Part shown: positions 21,880 through 33,451 of the stretch, piece by piece
How positions within the stretch are numbered: position 1 is the stretch's first letter
How the letters are laid out: the number at the start of each line of letters is the position of its first letter
Assembly: GCA_022828595.1 (NCBI GenBank)
Contig: JAKGHH010000002.1
Coordinates: 108,373,254-108,437,253 of the forward strand
Source of the DNA: Nelumbo lutea
Taxonomy: Eukaryota; Streptophyta; Magnoliopsida; Proteales; Nelumbonaceae
Direction of reading: 5' to 3'
Length of the DNA stretch: 64,000 nucleotides
Notes under the pieces: generated by a model
Databases searched by the model: none
What the model was told of the DNA's origin: nothing
What the model saw: the letters and a program-made list of their open reading frames with translations, nothing else
Made by a program: the position numbers and the translations under genes

Positions 21880-24060
21880 AGTGACAATATGTCTTAAAGA
21901 GATTATCAATATCTCAATAAAATAAAATTGGATTCTAATTCTTGGAAGATTAAAGTATGGTTGTCACACTTAAGAAATGCATTGGATTTTAAAAATAATG
22001 ATGAATACGGACTTTCAACATGTTATTAATTGATGAAAATGTAAGTATACATATTTTGCTATATTTTCGTTAACTTTAAAATTATTAATATATTTTTATT
22101 TGTTTAACTCTTTTGTATGGAGAACAAATACATGTTGTTATATGGAAGAATTTGTTTTTTAAATTTGAAAATTTTTTGTGCAAAGGTTTTCTATATTTTT
22201 TCAAACCTTTTAATGTTGTTCAAAGTAAGGGGTCCTACAAAGTTATGAAACATGTGTTTGTCATATATTTTAAGAGGGCCTTTGGTTGAACCGATTACTG
22301 AAGAAATTGCAAAAATTCCAAAACACATATTTGATCTCATTGATTTTGGTAACATTAACATAAATGAAGATATTAGATATCTTATTGGCTAATAAATTTT
22401 TAACATTTTCACACACACACACACACACATATATATATTTACTCTGTATTTGCTGATGTTGTAGATGTAATTAGTAAATTACAGACCATATCTGATGAAG
22501 AATCTATTCATAAACAAAACAGACAAACAACGAAACAGAAGAGTATTGTTTTGAAAAATAACAGATAATATTCAAATCCTTATCTATTGTTATTAAAATC
22601 ACTAATATTGAATTAAATTATTACAAGGGAAAATATATCAATATCTCTTTATGGGGTGAAACAAAGATTTTAATTGAGAAAGATTTAATTGGAAATAGAT
22701 CAAAAGCAAATATTATGTTTCTCACTTCAACAATGGTAAAGAAATTTCAATGTAAATTTAACCATAGTCTCTTAAATTCTTATTATTATAAATTTTATTA
22801 TAATGTTGAATGTTAAATATTTTTATAGATGTTCAGATCTCTCATCAACAAGGGCAAACAAAGTTACACATAAATTTGCAAAATGAATGTGTCACTAATT
22901 TCTTAGTAAGTATGATTTGTATATACTGTAAAATAAATTTATTATATTTATTGTTTAAATTAAATTAATTTTTTATAAATTTTTTGAACTATTTGATAGT
23001 GTTGAATCAAGTTCATTGTCAATAATTAGAGAAATACATACAACTGATAATTATTCTTTACCGTTAGAGGAGAGAATTTTAAAAAATAGGAGGACCACTT
23101 CAGAATTGTTTGAATTAAAGATAGATAGCACATTTAAGGTTTGCAAAAATGTTTATTTACATTAATGAATTAGAACTTATAATTATTTATTAACATATTA
23201 TATTTATTGTTATAAGGCACTATTTATACTTGCAAAGTATCCATAAATAAGGTTTTACGTGAATGTGGATGGTATTATAGTATTAAATGAGCAAAAAAAA
23301 ATTACAATACTCTACATCGCATTGCAACAAGTGTAATGTTAATGTACCTGATCCTAAAGTAAGGTAAATATTTAATTTTTTAACTATAATAATATATTTT
23401 CCAAATGTTAATCATTTGTTTTAATTTATTAAATTGAGGATCAAGGTGAAGGCGAAAGATGACACAAGTGTTGCTACATTTGTTAATAAAAAAACTAATT
23501 TTTTAATCAAATGTCCAGTATCACATTTGATGGACGTTTCACTTAAGGTAGTATTTTTTTCATATTTTTTAGATTCAATATTATCATATCATATGATATT
23601 TATTATAATTTCAATTCATTACAAGAAAATGGGGATAAATTATTGATTACAATTTTTTATGGAGTAATTGGATTGACTGTTGTATTTCAAATTAAAATTT
23701 CATCATTATTTGCAATATCAAAATGCAAACCTGACAATTTCCAAAGTTTTTGTAGTTGACAATAGTATTAAAATTAAACATAATACAAGTGAACATTTGA
23801 CTATTTGATCAACTACTACAATTGAAAGTCCTCTGAGAAAAAAAAATTGTGCAGGATTAGATTCTAAGGTAAGATCTTATATGTTAATGATATTACATAG
23901 AATCAACTTTTACATGTTAAAGGGATATTAATATATTACACACCTATTATAACCAAGATATTGAAATAATCAAAACTTTGAAAGTGTAGAGGATTGATCA
24001 TTATGTCGAGATTGCAAATGGATTTGAAAATTATTATCATTGTTAAAGCAGCTAAAAGAA
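21880..24060 (+). pseudogene. RPA1-like gene carried by the Helitron, decayed
   Basis: Scattered blocks read as single-strand DNA-binding protein A: NSWKIKVWLSHLRNA (21935), GKYINISLWGETKILIEKD (about 22628-22684), SLSIIREIHTTDNYSLPLEERI (about 23017-23080), YTCKVSINKVLRECGWYY (about 23229-23282), a zinc-ribbon piece HCNKCNVNVPDP (about 23319-23355) and, after an intron-like gap, IKVKAKDDTSVATFV (about 23440-23487). The order OB-fold then zinc-containing C-terminal OB-fold fits RPA70 DBD-A to DBD-C. Intron-like AT gaps separate the blocks. Plant Helitrons are known to carry RPA1-like genes. No full frame survives. Confidence 0.75.
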
Positions 24061-24977
24061 AATAATTTCATTAAAGCACAATCATATTTGTTAGTAAAAA
24101 TAAGATACTACAAATGATTTTATTTTCTTTCATTATATGACAATTATTCTTCTTTATTATCCATTGTGATTTTATTATTTTTAATATAGCTTTCATTAGA
24201 CTATTTCATGTATAAAATATTTAACATTGTATATAAAGTTATTTTTTCTGTAACGAAGACTACGAATTTATATAATTGGCATTATCAAATAGTTTCAAAT
24301 TTGAAAACTAATTCTCTTCAATTAGTACGGGGTCATTCACTATTCTAACTTATATACTTAAAGCATTTGGGGGTATACAGTAACCCCCTTTGCATCCAAC
24401 ACGTGCCCTTTAGAATGGCTGCCTTACCCCTCTCTAAAACCTTCATCAAGCATGGCTTCCTCCACAAGCCTTTTCTTACAACAGACATAAAGCGAGCCTG
24501 ATAACATGTCGAAAAAGTTCAAACTTGACGGCTATGACTGAAGAGGCAGAAGAGAGGAACACTGATGAACTCTCTTCCAGGTACTTCCCATTCCCTCTAT
24601 TTATTTATTTTTTTCTCTAGTTTCTAATTTTAGGGTCTGTGTTGGTTTGTGAATGGCTTCTCTTTCAACATGTGTTGCATTCAAATGACATGTATCCCTC
24701 CTCCATATCTCTCTTGGCTCACCCTTCCCCTCATCGGCTCTCTCTCTCCTCCATATTTTCACAGACCTCCTCTGTCTCTCTCTAGACTTCACCCGAGGAG
24801 AAGCTTGTCTCCCTTGATTGTCTTTCCCTCTCTCTTCATAGACCCGAGAGGTCTCAGGTTGACCTGCCTCTTCACCGACGATGGGGTATCCCAACACTAA
24901 GATTAACCCACCTGTAGATGTGATAAGACCCAACGCTGAGTAACCCAACAATGCCACCAATGATTTCTGGAAACAAC
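24061..24977. other. Intergenic; nothing recognised
   Basis: The presumed Helitron 3' region lies near 24300-24350, but no convincing end is seen. At 24496-24580 a short frame ending TDELSSR is followed by a donor-like AG/GTACTT. This could be an exon remnant of an unknown gene, but nothing downstream supports it. A CT-rich tract (24720-24840) produces open frames on both strands with no domain. Confidence 0.45.
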
Positions 24978-26102
24978 CATGGTTTTCAAAACCGGACCGG
25001 AAAAACTGGGAACTAGTCAGGTAACTGATTTTGTTTTCCCCAAACCCGGATTTTTGCCAAAAAAAAATGTTGATTTGGTCGGCAAATTGCTGACTCAGGC
25101 AGTTGAACCAGTCTAACCATTCGAACTATTTAGCTGTTTTGACCGTTTTTTATTTTTATTTATTTTTTTATTTTTTTTGACAGAATGGGTCATCCATTCG
25201 GTTTGAATGATCAAACAGTTTGACCCAAGAACCGAACCCTTGAACAATTTGTTGCCCAGGTCGGTTTTAAAAGCCTTGGAAACAACATCTGAAGGTGCCT
25301 TCACTCAACGGAATTTTTTCTTTACAATCCATTTCAGATCTTGTGAGATTTAATATTTTCCCTCTAATTGCAATCTCAAATCTGATTAGATCTATTTGTT
25401 TTCCCTCAGTTTAGTTTTTTTTTTTTTTTTATTTCAGATCTCATGTCCCATTCAAAGCAACACCAGATTTGCTGCAAATGATCAAACGGTGAAGGCAGTG
25501 ACTAAGGAAATAATGGTCCATTATTGTGTTTTTCCTCTGAGAGGGTAAAAAATGCCTCTTCATGTTTGGATTTATCTTTTCTTATATCAAATCTAAGGCA
25601 TATGAGGTTCCTTTTTTGTATTTTTTTCTCTTAAATATGAGGTTCCAAAATTTGTTATGTCTTGGGTTAGAAATTCATCCCCTTGTTGTACCAATTGTGT
25701 AATTTCGTATCATATCATGTTTCTCAAACATGTTTCTTTTAGATCTCACATCTTGTTGTACCAGTTGTTAGATCAGTCTCACCTTCACCAAAAACAAGGT
25801 AAATGCTTTATAAACACTACATATCCTTAACTCTATTTAGCAAGGCTTTTAAAATCAACCCAGACAACAAACTGGTTAGGGGTTTGGTTCCTGGGTCGAA
25901 TGATCAGCCTATTTTGACAAAAAAGATTAAAAAATGGCCAAAACCGTTGAACAATTCAACTGCCTGGGTTAGCAGCTTGTTGACCAAATCAACATTTTTT
26001 TTGGCAAAAATCCAGTTTTGGAGAAAAACGGAACCAGTCACCTAATCGATTCCCAATTTTTCTGGTCCAACCATCTGGTTTGGTCCAGTTTTGAAAACCA
26101 TG
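24978..26102. mobile_element. Fold-back element with about 270-300-bp terminal inverted repeats
   Basis: The left arm (24978-25281) begins CATGGTTTTCAAAAC and the right arm (25837-26102) ends GTTTTGAAAACCATG. The arms are imperfect reverse complements over their whole length, including GGATTTTTGCC, TGTTGATTTGGTC and CAGGCAGTTGAA blocks. The 555-bp centre has no ORF. No clean target duplication was found. The arms contain many AACCGG/GGTCAA words. It looks like a non-autonomous long-TIR or fold-back DNA transposon; the superfamily is not clear. Confidence 0.75.
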
Positions 26103-26438
26103 CTATTTAGCTCTTTTGGGTAGATTGTGTCCCATTTTCTTATGGGTTATATCATATTGGCAATGGACTATATCAATGAATAATGATGGTGAAGGGGCTA
26201 AATCAGTTGTTCAGGTGCCTACTCTTCCCTTGGGTTGTGTTCATTTGGATTGAGATGGGAAGTCAAACAAAACTCAATTGAATTAATGATAGTAAAGGGG
26301 ATGAGTTTGGGGTGGAAGGTATATTTATAGATGAGTAAATGAGATGGTGAATAAAAAAATCTGATTATCCACGACCAGTGGTCCCTTTGAATGATAATGG
26401 TGAAAAATGGTTAATATCAAAGGCTTTAGTCTATGTTA
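26103..26438. other. Intergenic; nothing recognised
   Basis: Unique-looking AT-rich DNA without open frames of interest. Confidence 0.5.
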
Positions 26439-26446
26439 CTTGTAGG

Positions 26447-27647
26447 TAGGGCTATCAATCTTGACCCCAACCCATTTGACCCACCCACACAATCTATTGG
26501 TAGGTCAATATGGGTCAAGCAACCCATTAGGGTCAGTGGAAAAGGATTAGGGTGGGTTGGGTTGAGGGTACCCATTAGGGTCAGGATGGGTTGGGTCAAA
26601 GTCAACTCTATCTATACTTGCTAAATCTCAAAAGTGGAAATTGTAGTGATTCGAACTCCTTCTATCATGCCAACATCTCATTACACTTCCAAACCATTAT
26701 GCCACATTTTACTTTTACAAAAGCAATTTTAAAAAGTAATTTTATGAAAATGACTTTTATGAAAGCACTTTTACATAAGTATTTTTACACGAAAGTAATT
26801 TTACAAAAGCACTTCATGAAGTACTTTTATGAAAATACTTTTATGAAAGCACTTTTACAAAAGTACTTTTAGATGAAAGCACTTTTACAAAAGTACTTTT
26901 ACATGAAAGCACTTTTATGAAAGTACTTTTCATAAACACTTTTATGAATGCATAAAAACACTTATATGAAAGTACATTTATAAAAGTGCTTTTATGAAAG
27001 TACTTTTATAGAAGTATTTTTGTAGTACTTTCATAAAAGTACTTTTACGAAAGCACTTTTATAAAACTTGTGCATTTTTTTGCATTTTCTACAATTTTTC
27101 TGTTATTTTTTGCATCTTTTGTAAATTTTTGGTATTTTTCTGCTTTTTTGCAATTCTTTTGGTATTTTTCTACATTTTCTAAAATTTTCTGGTATTTTCT
27201 GCATTTTCTATAATGTTTTGTTTTTTTTTTTTGCATATTTTCTGATTTTTTTCTGCAAAAGTTCTGAAGTTTCTAAAGAATTTTAGTATTTTTTGTGATT
27301 TTTCTTCAATTTTTTGCATTTTCGAGTATACGGATTGACTTGACTTGCTTTTGTCACGTGATAGTCTTGAGAGAAATTATTCTCTCAAAATTTATTATTT
27401 TGCATATACGGGTTGCTTTTGTATTTATAAGTGAGGGTAGGTGGGTTAGTATGGGTGAAGGTGATTAAAGGTCAATATGGATGGGTCAAGCGAGTCAATA
27501 TGGGTGAGTCAGGGTGGATTAGGATTAGGGTGGATTATGACCCTTTAATTAGAATTAATGATGGGTCATGGTGGATTGATGGATCAATATGAATGAGTTG
27601 ATATTCAACCCTAACCCAACCCAACCCCCACCCATTTGCCACCCCTA
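26447..27647. mobile_element. Non-autonomous hAT element with internal minisatellites
   Basis: 1201 bp, ends TAGGGCTATCAA and (reverse complement of the right end) TAGGGGTGGCAA, flanked by CTTGTAGG (26439..26446) and CTTATAGG (27648..27655), 7 of 8 matching. Subterminal regions are rich in ACCCAACCC/GGGTTGGG words, as in many plant hAT MITEs. The middle is filled with a palindromic 14-15-mer array (26711-27068) and a T-rich degenerate repeat (27069-27345). No transposase. Confidence 0.85.
26711..27068. repeat. Palindromic 14-15-bp minisatellite
   Basis: About two dozen degenerate copies of ACTTTTACAAAAGT or ACTTTTATGAAAGT spaced about 14-16 bp apart. Each unit is close to its own reverse complement, so the array can fold on either strand. 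The adjacent 27069-27345 has a second T-rich repeat built on TTTTCTGCATTTTCTA-like words. Confidence 0.85.
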
Positions 27648-27655
27648 CTTATAGG

Positions 27656-28565
27656 CTTCATTAACAATGGATGCATGTATAGTGGATTGCACATAAAATG
27701 GATGCCATAATTCCAATTCCATTTTGACATCCTCCCCAAGAAAAAATACAGGTTATTTATTTTAAATTCCAACTTACCTAGTGGCCTTGTGTAATTTAAC
27801 TTAATTTAATTCGCTCAATTAGATTGTTTTTCATCTAACCATTTGGGGCACTGTTTTGAGTTTAATGGAGAGTGCACTCATCGTTTATTTACATCATATA
27901 TGTGGGCAAAAGTAAACTCATTAAATCATTATTTATGTTCATACCAAATGAGGAGAACAAATCATACATGCAAAAGCCAACCGGTTTATATGTTTGGTTG
28001 ATAAATGTATATTAACATTTTTGTTTTGCATTTACATCGTTTCCAAACACAGCCCTATGATAAATAAAAATAAATAAATAAATAAATAGAAAACAAGAAC
28101 AATGCCTGAACGACTAGGTTACACAATAATCTAGTATGAGGAGAACAATGGCTGCAAAATCGAGAAAAACAATTAACAAGGGCATTTATGACACATAGGC
28201 GTCATCATGCACCACATCAGCAAAAGTGTCGATAAACACCTACTAGTTGGAGGAAGCTCCAAAATGAAGCTTCCTGAAATGGAAGAGGCGCAAAGAAATC
28301 GATGTTTGCTTTTGCAAACATCTTTATGTACAAATGCAATTAATGAAGCCTTTGCTAATGGGGTGCCTATGTGGCACCGTTTACTCAATAAACATAAGCG
28401 GAACCAAACACTGTCCTAATAGTAATACTATAGAATATCAAAGTAGTCAGATGCAGGTCCGTTTTTTTATATCTTTTGAATCCCCTAACCCATAACCTCG
28501 AGGTGCATGCAGGATTCGATCCTAAGTCTCCGCTAAAACCAACAAGAGACCTTACATATCATTTG
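27656..28565. other. Intergenic; microsatellite only
   Basis: No gene seen. An (AAAT)n microsatellite lies at about 28062-28090. Short frames at 28173-28419 on both strands overlap each other and have no recognisable domain. Confidence 0.5.
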
Positions 28566-28573
28566 GTTGGCAC

Positions 28574-29008
28574 TAGGGGTGAGCATTCAGTTTATTCGAT
28601 TAAAAACTAAACCGAATAAACCAAAGTTTTAAAAATTGAATTAAAAAAATAAAAACCAAATTAACCGAAACCGAAATATTCAGTTCAGTTTTAGGTTATT
28701 TCAATTAAAACCAAATTTTAATAATATATAACATATAATATATTATATATTATGAAATCAAAATTCAGTATATTATATATTAATATATAAATATATAATA
28801 TATTATATGTTATATTATATATTATATATTACATATAATAATAAAAAATTGATTAATTCAATTAACTAAAATCCTAATTCTTAAAACCGAATTAATCAAA
28901 AACCAAAATAATCAAATCGATTTAATCAAAAACAAAAAAAAAAACCGAACTGAAAAAAACAAAAACCGATTCGATTTTTCTATTTTAACCTAATAGTGCT
29001 CACCCCTA
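28574..29008. mobile_element. hAT MITE
   Basis: Ends TAGGGGTGAGCA and TGCTCACCCCTA are perfect 12-bp inverted repeats. Flanks GTTGGCAC (28566..28573) and ATTGGAAC (29009..29016) agree at 6 of 8 positions. Subterminal sequence is full of AACCGAA/TTCGGTT words and the centre is (AT)-rich. A second copy of the right end (AATAGTGCTCACCCC…) follows at 29018-29037, only 26 bp away. Confidence 0.85.
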
Positions 29009-29284
29009 ATTGGAACAAATAGTGCTCACCCCTAATTAGCGCTAGTTTCATTTTAGCATCCGAACCATTGCAATACCTGTTGAATTCTCGAAAATCCATA
29101 ATTCTCCAACCCTAGTGCAAGGATTCGATCCAATTCTCCATTACAACCGGCTCGAGACATTGCCAACTGGATAGGGTAGTCGTCATCGGATGCGTTTTCT
29201 GCCCTAGATTTTCTTTGGCAGATAGTGTTTACCTATAAGATTATCCTCTGTCTATAGATGTCAAGAAAGCCAATAATAAAATGA

Positions 29285-29290
29285 CACGTG
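29285..29290 (+). promoter_or_regulatory. G-box CACGTG upstream of FAD2
   Basis: CACGTG within ACACGTGT, about 90 bp upstream of the TATA-like element of FAD2. G-boxes bind bZIP/bHLH factors and are common in stress- and ABA-regulated promoters. The role here is inferred from position only. Confidence 0.4.
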
Positions 29291-29373
29291 TGCATAGCCA
29301 AGAATGAGCGAGCCAGGTATACGAGTTTATATTGAAGTGGGCCCCCTCTAACCCGAGGAGGGAATGAAAAAGC

Positions 29374-29380
29374 TTAAATA
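29374..29380 (+). promoter_or_regulatory. Probable TATA box of FAD2
   Basis: TTAAATA lies in AT-rich sequence about 170 bp upstream of the leader exon's donor site. It is not a perfect TATA consensus, but it is the only candidate placed suitably before the GA-rich leader. Confidence 0.45.
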
Positions 29381-29399
29381 GGTGCTCTGGGGAGCGGAC

Positions 29400-29424
29400 G
29401 AGAAATAGCCGGAGAAAGAGAAGC

Positions 29425-29455
<31 letters not shown>

Positions 29456-29545
29456 GAGACAGAGAAGCGCGAGGGTGAGAGAGACCGAGAGTCTCTCGGA
29501 GGGGGAGGCGGCAAAGGCGTCTTCAGTTCTTCTTCTTCTCTTCAG
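29400..29545 (+). other. FAD2: FAD2 5' leader exon (non-coding; start approximate)
   Basis: A purine-rich tract with a (GA)n run (about 29425-29446) followed by a TTC-rich end CTTCTTCTCTTCAG and the donor GTATTT at 29546. Plant FAD2 genes have a short untranslated exon of this kind, then one large intron immediately before the start codon, and a single coding exon. The 5' end is inferred from the TATA-like element and is uncertain. Confidence 0.7.
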
Positions 29546-31739
29546 GTATTTTTTATCTCCATTCTTGTTCTACAGTAAAAGGAGTTGATTTTGTTTGATT
29601 CTCTTTTCGGTGTTTTCGCATTTGAAGATCCATTAAAAATCTGGAACTGAAACCCTAGCTCCTTCACGATGAAGTTTGTAGATTCCAAGCTGTAAGAAGG
29701 AATGTGCAAGTTTTTGTTTTTTCAGGATAAATCTAACCTATTTCGTTTGTTTCTTTCATTTAACTAAACAAAAAATCTCGAGATCATTGTCAATGCTGAA
29801 AATAGTTTATACATCCAGACCATGAAGAGGTATATCCACGCATTAATCTCTTTTATACTTACAAGCCATATAAAGTAGAGTATGAGCTATAGGTTGGTTG
29901 TTTTACTAAGATCTATGCGTCTGTTCATCTTCTGTTCCTCGATCTTTTTTTCCACTGATTTAGCTCAAGTGTAACACATACAGATGCTTAATCATCTAAT
30001 GAAAACTAGAGGCCTTTTCTGGAAATTATTTTCTTGCATAAATTGTTTTGTTGATCGATTTATTGCTGGAAATGAACTTTTTCGTGTTTATACCACTCAA
30101 AAGTCGAATCTGGGAGTTAGATTCCGAGCTTCAGTCTTGAGGTATCCGGATCTCAAAACCCTCTATTTGAATTTCTTTTTCCTTTTTTTTTTTCCAGATG
30201 TTTTGTGATATTTAACTCTTGAGCTGATTTGTCCTCTTGTCTGCATTTTGCCTCATAAATTGTTTTATTGTCTTGGATTTATTTCAACTTCTCGCTGTTG
30301 CTTTTCATTTAATTTCTTTACTTCTTGGAACATTTCCATCACTATAAAGGTGGTTCATTCAATCTTTTCACTTTCGGAGGCTTCAAGGCTTCAAAAAAAA
30401 ATCTTTTCACTTTCGCACAGTTTTGGTTAGTGAAACCAAAACGGCAGAACTCCGTAAACTAAGACAGTGGTAGTTATTGATCTAAGCAGTTGGATCTGTT
30501 ATGATCGGCTTTCTTATCCATCCATCCAACGCTGACCACTGAAAAGCAGCCGCCTGAATTTATTTCAACTCAGTTTGAACTTTGAACTTTGAATCCGTCA
30601 ACGACCGCATTCCATGCTCTTCTTGCTTAAACAAGAAAAGATATGTGGGCTGGAGTTTGTTAGAAAGCATAAGCTTCCTTTAACAAGAAAATATATCAAA
30701 ATAAAAACCATCACACCCTACTTCCATGTCCACCTAAAACAATCAAGTTTTGAACTTTTGATCTCCGTCTGTAAGCGATTAAGGGACACCCCTCTCCCTC
30801 TCTCTTGCTCCTCGGCCTCATTGTTACCATGTGATCCCCTACCTACCACTTGGTCCATGTGAACCCCAAGAAACCCTTATAATTAACTGCCGGTTCAGCG
30901 TCTGATCCTGTCTTAGGATCTTGCTTTTAAGATTTCCAAGTCAGTCCATGGGCGATTCTGCGCTTCTGGCTGTACATGGGGCCAGGGTTGAGTCTGGATG
31001 TACATACTATATAGGGCCGGGGTTCGGTATTCAGTCTGGCTGTACAACTCCTGGCCCATCAGTACTCCTTGTCTTAATGCCTGAAGCTGCACCTGCACAT
31101 GGAACAGCCTGGCTGGACTCTCTCTGTGGAGCTTGTGGGTGGGTTGGTTTGGTGGGTTGGTGGGTCTCAACTCTCAACTAAATGGGAAATCTCAGTTACG
31201 CCAAACAGGGAATAGTGTTTTCCCGTTTGGAATACAATAAATTAGTGGATTGATTATTGGGAACATGAACATGAACATGACCAAGATTGATAATTATTAT
31301 TGGTGGCCAGTGACCACTCAAGCAGTACGAGGACTGTGCTTGATGTGTCTACCAAAGAGTGTGCAGGCTTCTGGCTTCAATTTAACTTGGTCAACGGCAG
31401 ATGGTTTCCTGTGAGATCGGCTTCAGTGTTCACATGATGGTGCTCACACCGTTGTACAGCTTTTACAGTCTTGCGTTGAAAATATCTCTGTTCTTGTGTT
31501 CTTTTTTTCATAGTATAGTAAGATATTTGCAAGATTGTAAAAGTTTGTGAGCACGGTCAGTACTGAAGCTTCTTTTGGTACTTGTACCTATGTGTGGTAA
31601 CTAAGTACTAAGTAGCCTTGAATGGAATGGGGAAGCCCCACTAGTCATTACTTAGCTTTGTGTAAGCATACCTAGATACCTCTGTTTTCTATTTTTGCAT
31701 TGGTTATTTGACGTTTGGTCCAATGTGGGAAGTGGGAAT

Positions 31740-32286
31740 TAGGGGTATCCGTAAAAAACCGAAAAATCGAATCGTAAAATGCAGTTAACCGAATCGATTG
31801 ATTTGATTTCGGTTTAAGATTTTTGAAAAAATGAAGAATGGGTTCGATTTTTTGTTAATCTACAAAAAAAAACTGATGGTTAATAGAACCAACCAATATA
31901 TATATTTTTTTAATATATCTCACATATTTTCTATGTATTATATATAAATATATTCATTATATATATAAATGTATACTTATATTATATTTATAATGATCTA
32001 TTTATAAATATATATTATATATTATATATTTTTAAATATTTATAATATATAATATATCATTTATTATTTATTATATAATATTATACATATATTTGTATAA
32101 TATATATTATAAATATAAAAAACGAAAAATTGAAAAACTGAACTGGTCAAAAACTGAAACTGACAGACCGATTAACCAGTGATACCGATTTAGTTTTGGT
32201 TTGGAGAATTAGAAAAACCAATACCATTGGTTTAATTTACAAAAAAAAGTGTTATGGTTTGGTTAATCGAATCGTGAACACCCCTA
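31740..32286. mobile_element. hAT MITE in the FAD2 intron
   Basis: 547 bp, ends TAGGGGTATCCG and (reverse complement of the right end) TAGGGGTGTTCA, flanked by GTGGGAAT (31732..31739) and GTGGGAAC (32287..32294), 7 of 8 bases matching. AACCGAA/TTCGGTT-rich arms surround an AT-only centre. No ORF. Confidence 0.85.
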
Positions 32287-33195
32287 GTGGGAACTGGGAA
32301 GCTCTCATTGCGGGTAAATTTTCTGTCGTTAGGTTGGGATCCTATATTTGAACATGTTTACCTTGTTCTATTAGTTTTATCCGTTCTATAAACGATGAGA
32401 ATAAGTCTTTCTTTTTAAGTTTTCTATATTCTTATAAAATGTCTCTGTCCTTGTATTTCTGGCCTAAGTTTACTGTTTTCTATCTAGTCATGGACCTGTG
32501 TGTTTTCCCCATGTAAACGAATCAAACTAGTCATGGAGTCCTACCCCCCAACTATTCAGGGGCGGCCTAGAGCAGAGGATCTTTTCCCTGTCTTCCACAC
32601 TATCTGGATGAATTTTTTATTTTCTTAGTCTTTTCCAACAGACCATGAAATGGCACGTTTCAAGATAAGGTTGGATATGTTTTCATTTATGCTTTCACGA
32701 GTCTCCTCTGACCAGAGGAAAAAAAATCAAGAATTGCATTTTTTCTGATCAAATAGAATTTTTTCTAAAGAGAAACTTTTAATTAAAGTTCTACTGCACA
32801 AGTCCGGAGGCTTATTCCTCCAAACAGATACAGAAAAAATTCTTAATATTAAGTTAAACGAAACTTTTCCAAACCAAGGCAAAATCAACCCAACTTTGTC
32901 TATAAATCAAGGGTTGCGTGAAACTTGTTAATAACACTCCGTCTTTGTTAGGTGTTATGTTATATCAAGTCATAAACAGTGGTGCTGTTATGGTCGTAAA
33001 GGTTTTCTTTAGTAAGGATTAAATGGTTTAAAAGGTTTGAATATCTACTTAAGTATTACTAATATTTGGTATTAGAGTCCATCCTCAAATTACTTTCTCA
33101 AATGAGAAAACAAAAGGCTGCGAACAAGCAGAGGAGATATTTCAAGCAGAGTAAAAGCCTTGTAATATGGTGTCAAAGATCAAAGGGTTAAAGTA

Positions 33196-33451
33196 CCCAG
33201 ATACCCATAGATGCTGATAGAATGCGACAAACATATACCCTATTTAGCCTTGGGAGAATAACTGATCAGTGCAAGTCGGTATTTTTAATCTTACCGTATA
33301 AATACTTCGAATTTGGCGTCAATTCACGGTCAGATTCCTCTCTTGTACGGTAAGATTAAAAAAACCGACTTGCACTGATCAGTTATTTTCCCAAGGTTAA
33401 ATAATAGCGTATATGTTTGTCGCCTTCTATCAGCATTTATGGGGTATCTGG
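33196..33451. mobile_element. Hairpin MITE with about 105-bp arms in the FAD2 intron
   Basis: The left arm starts CCCAGATACCCATAG and runs to TTAATCTTACCGTA (33299). The right arm from TACGGTAAGATT (33347) to GGGGTATCTGG is its reverse complement over about 105 bp with only about ten differences. The loop is about 47 bp. TA (or TAC) flanks both ends (33194 and 33452), which would fit a PIF/Harbinger or mariner-type MITE. Confidence 0.8.

Larger units (their letters stand above)
15141..24060 (+). mobile_element. Decayed Rep/Hel Helitron with RPA-like gene
   Basis: Over about 9 kb on + I read, in order, a basic N-terminal exon, the Helitron-like N domain, a Rep endonuclease with its HUH region, a Pif1-family helicase, and then replication protein A-like OB-fold pieces. 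This is the gene content of an autonomous plant Helitron. Frames are broken throughout by stops and by a 1.6 kb hAT insertion. Neither a 5' TC end nor a 3' hairpin plus CTRR end could be placed with confidence: a short stem ACTAATT/AATTAGT at about 24308-24327 and CTAA at about 24343 are too weak to define a terminus. Confidence 0.9.

Noticed and set aside
24300..24350. Helitron 3' terminus candidate (ACTAATT/AATTAGT stem and CTAA)
   Set aside because: The stem is short and AT-only, and CTAA lies more than 15 bases beyond it; not a convincing end.
24649..24960. Overlapping frames on both strands in a CT-rich stretch
   Set aside because: Low-complexity CT/GA tract keeps both strands open; no homology recognised.
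26711..27068. Repeat array considered as CRISPR
   Set aside because: Units are contiguous palindromic 14-15-mers without spacers, in plant nuclear DNA inside a hAT element.
30921..31181. Frames on both strands at 30913-31181 as a gene inside the FAD2 intron
   Set aside because: They overlap on opposite strands, contain a repeated TCTGGCTGTACA phrase and no domain.
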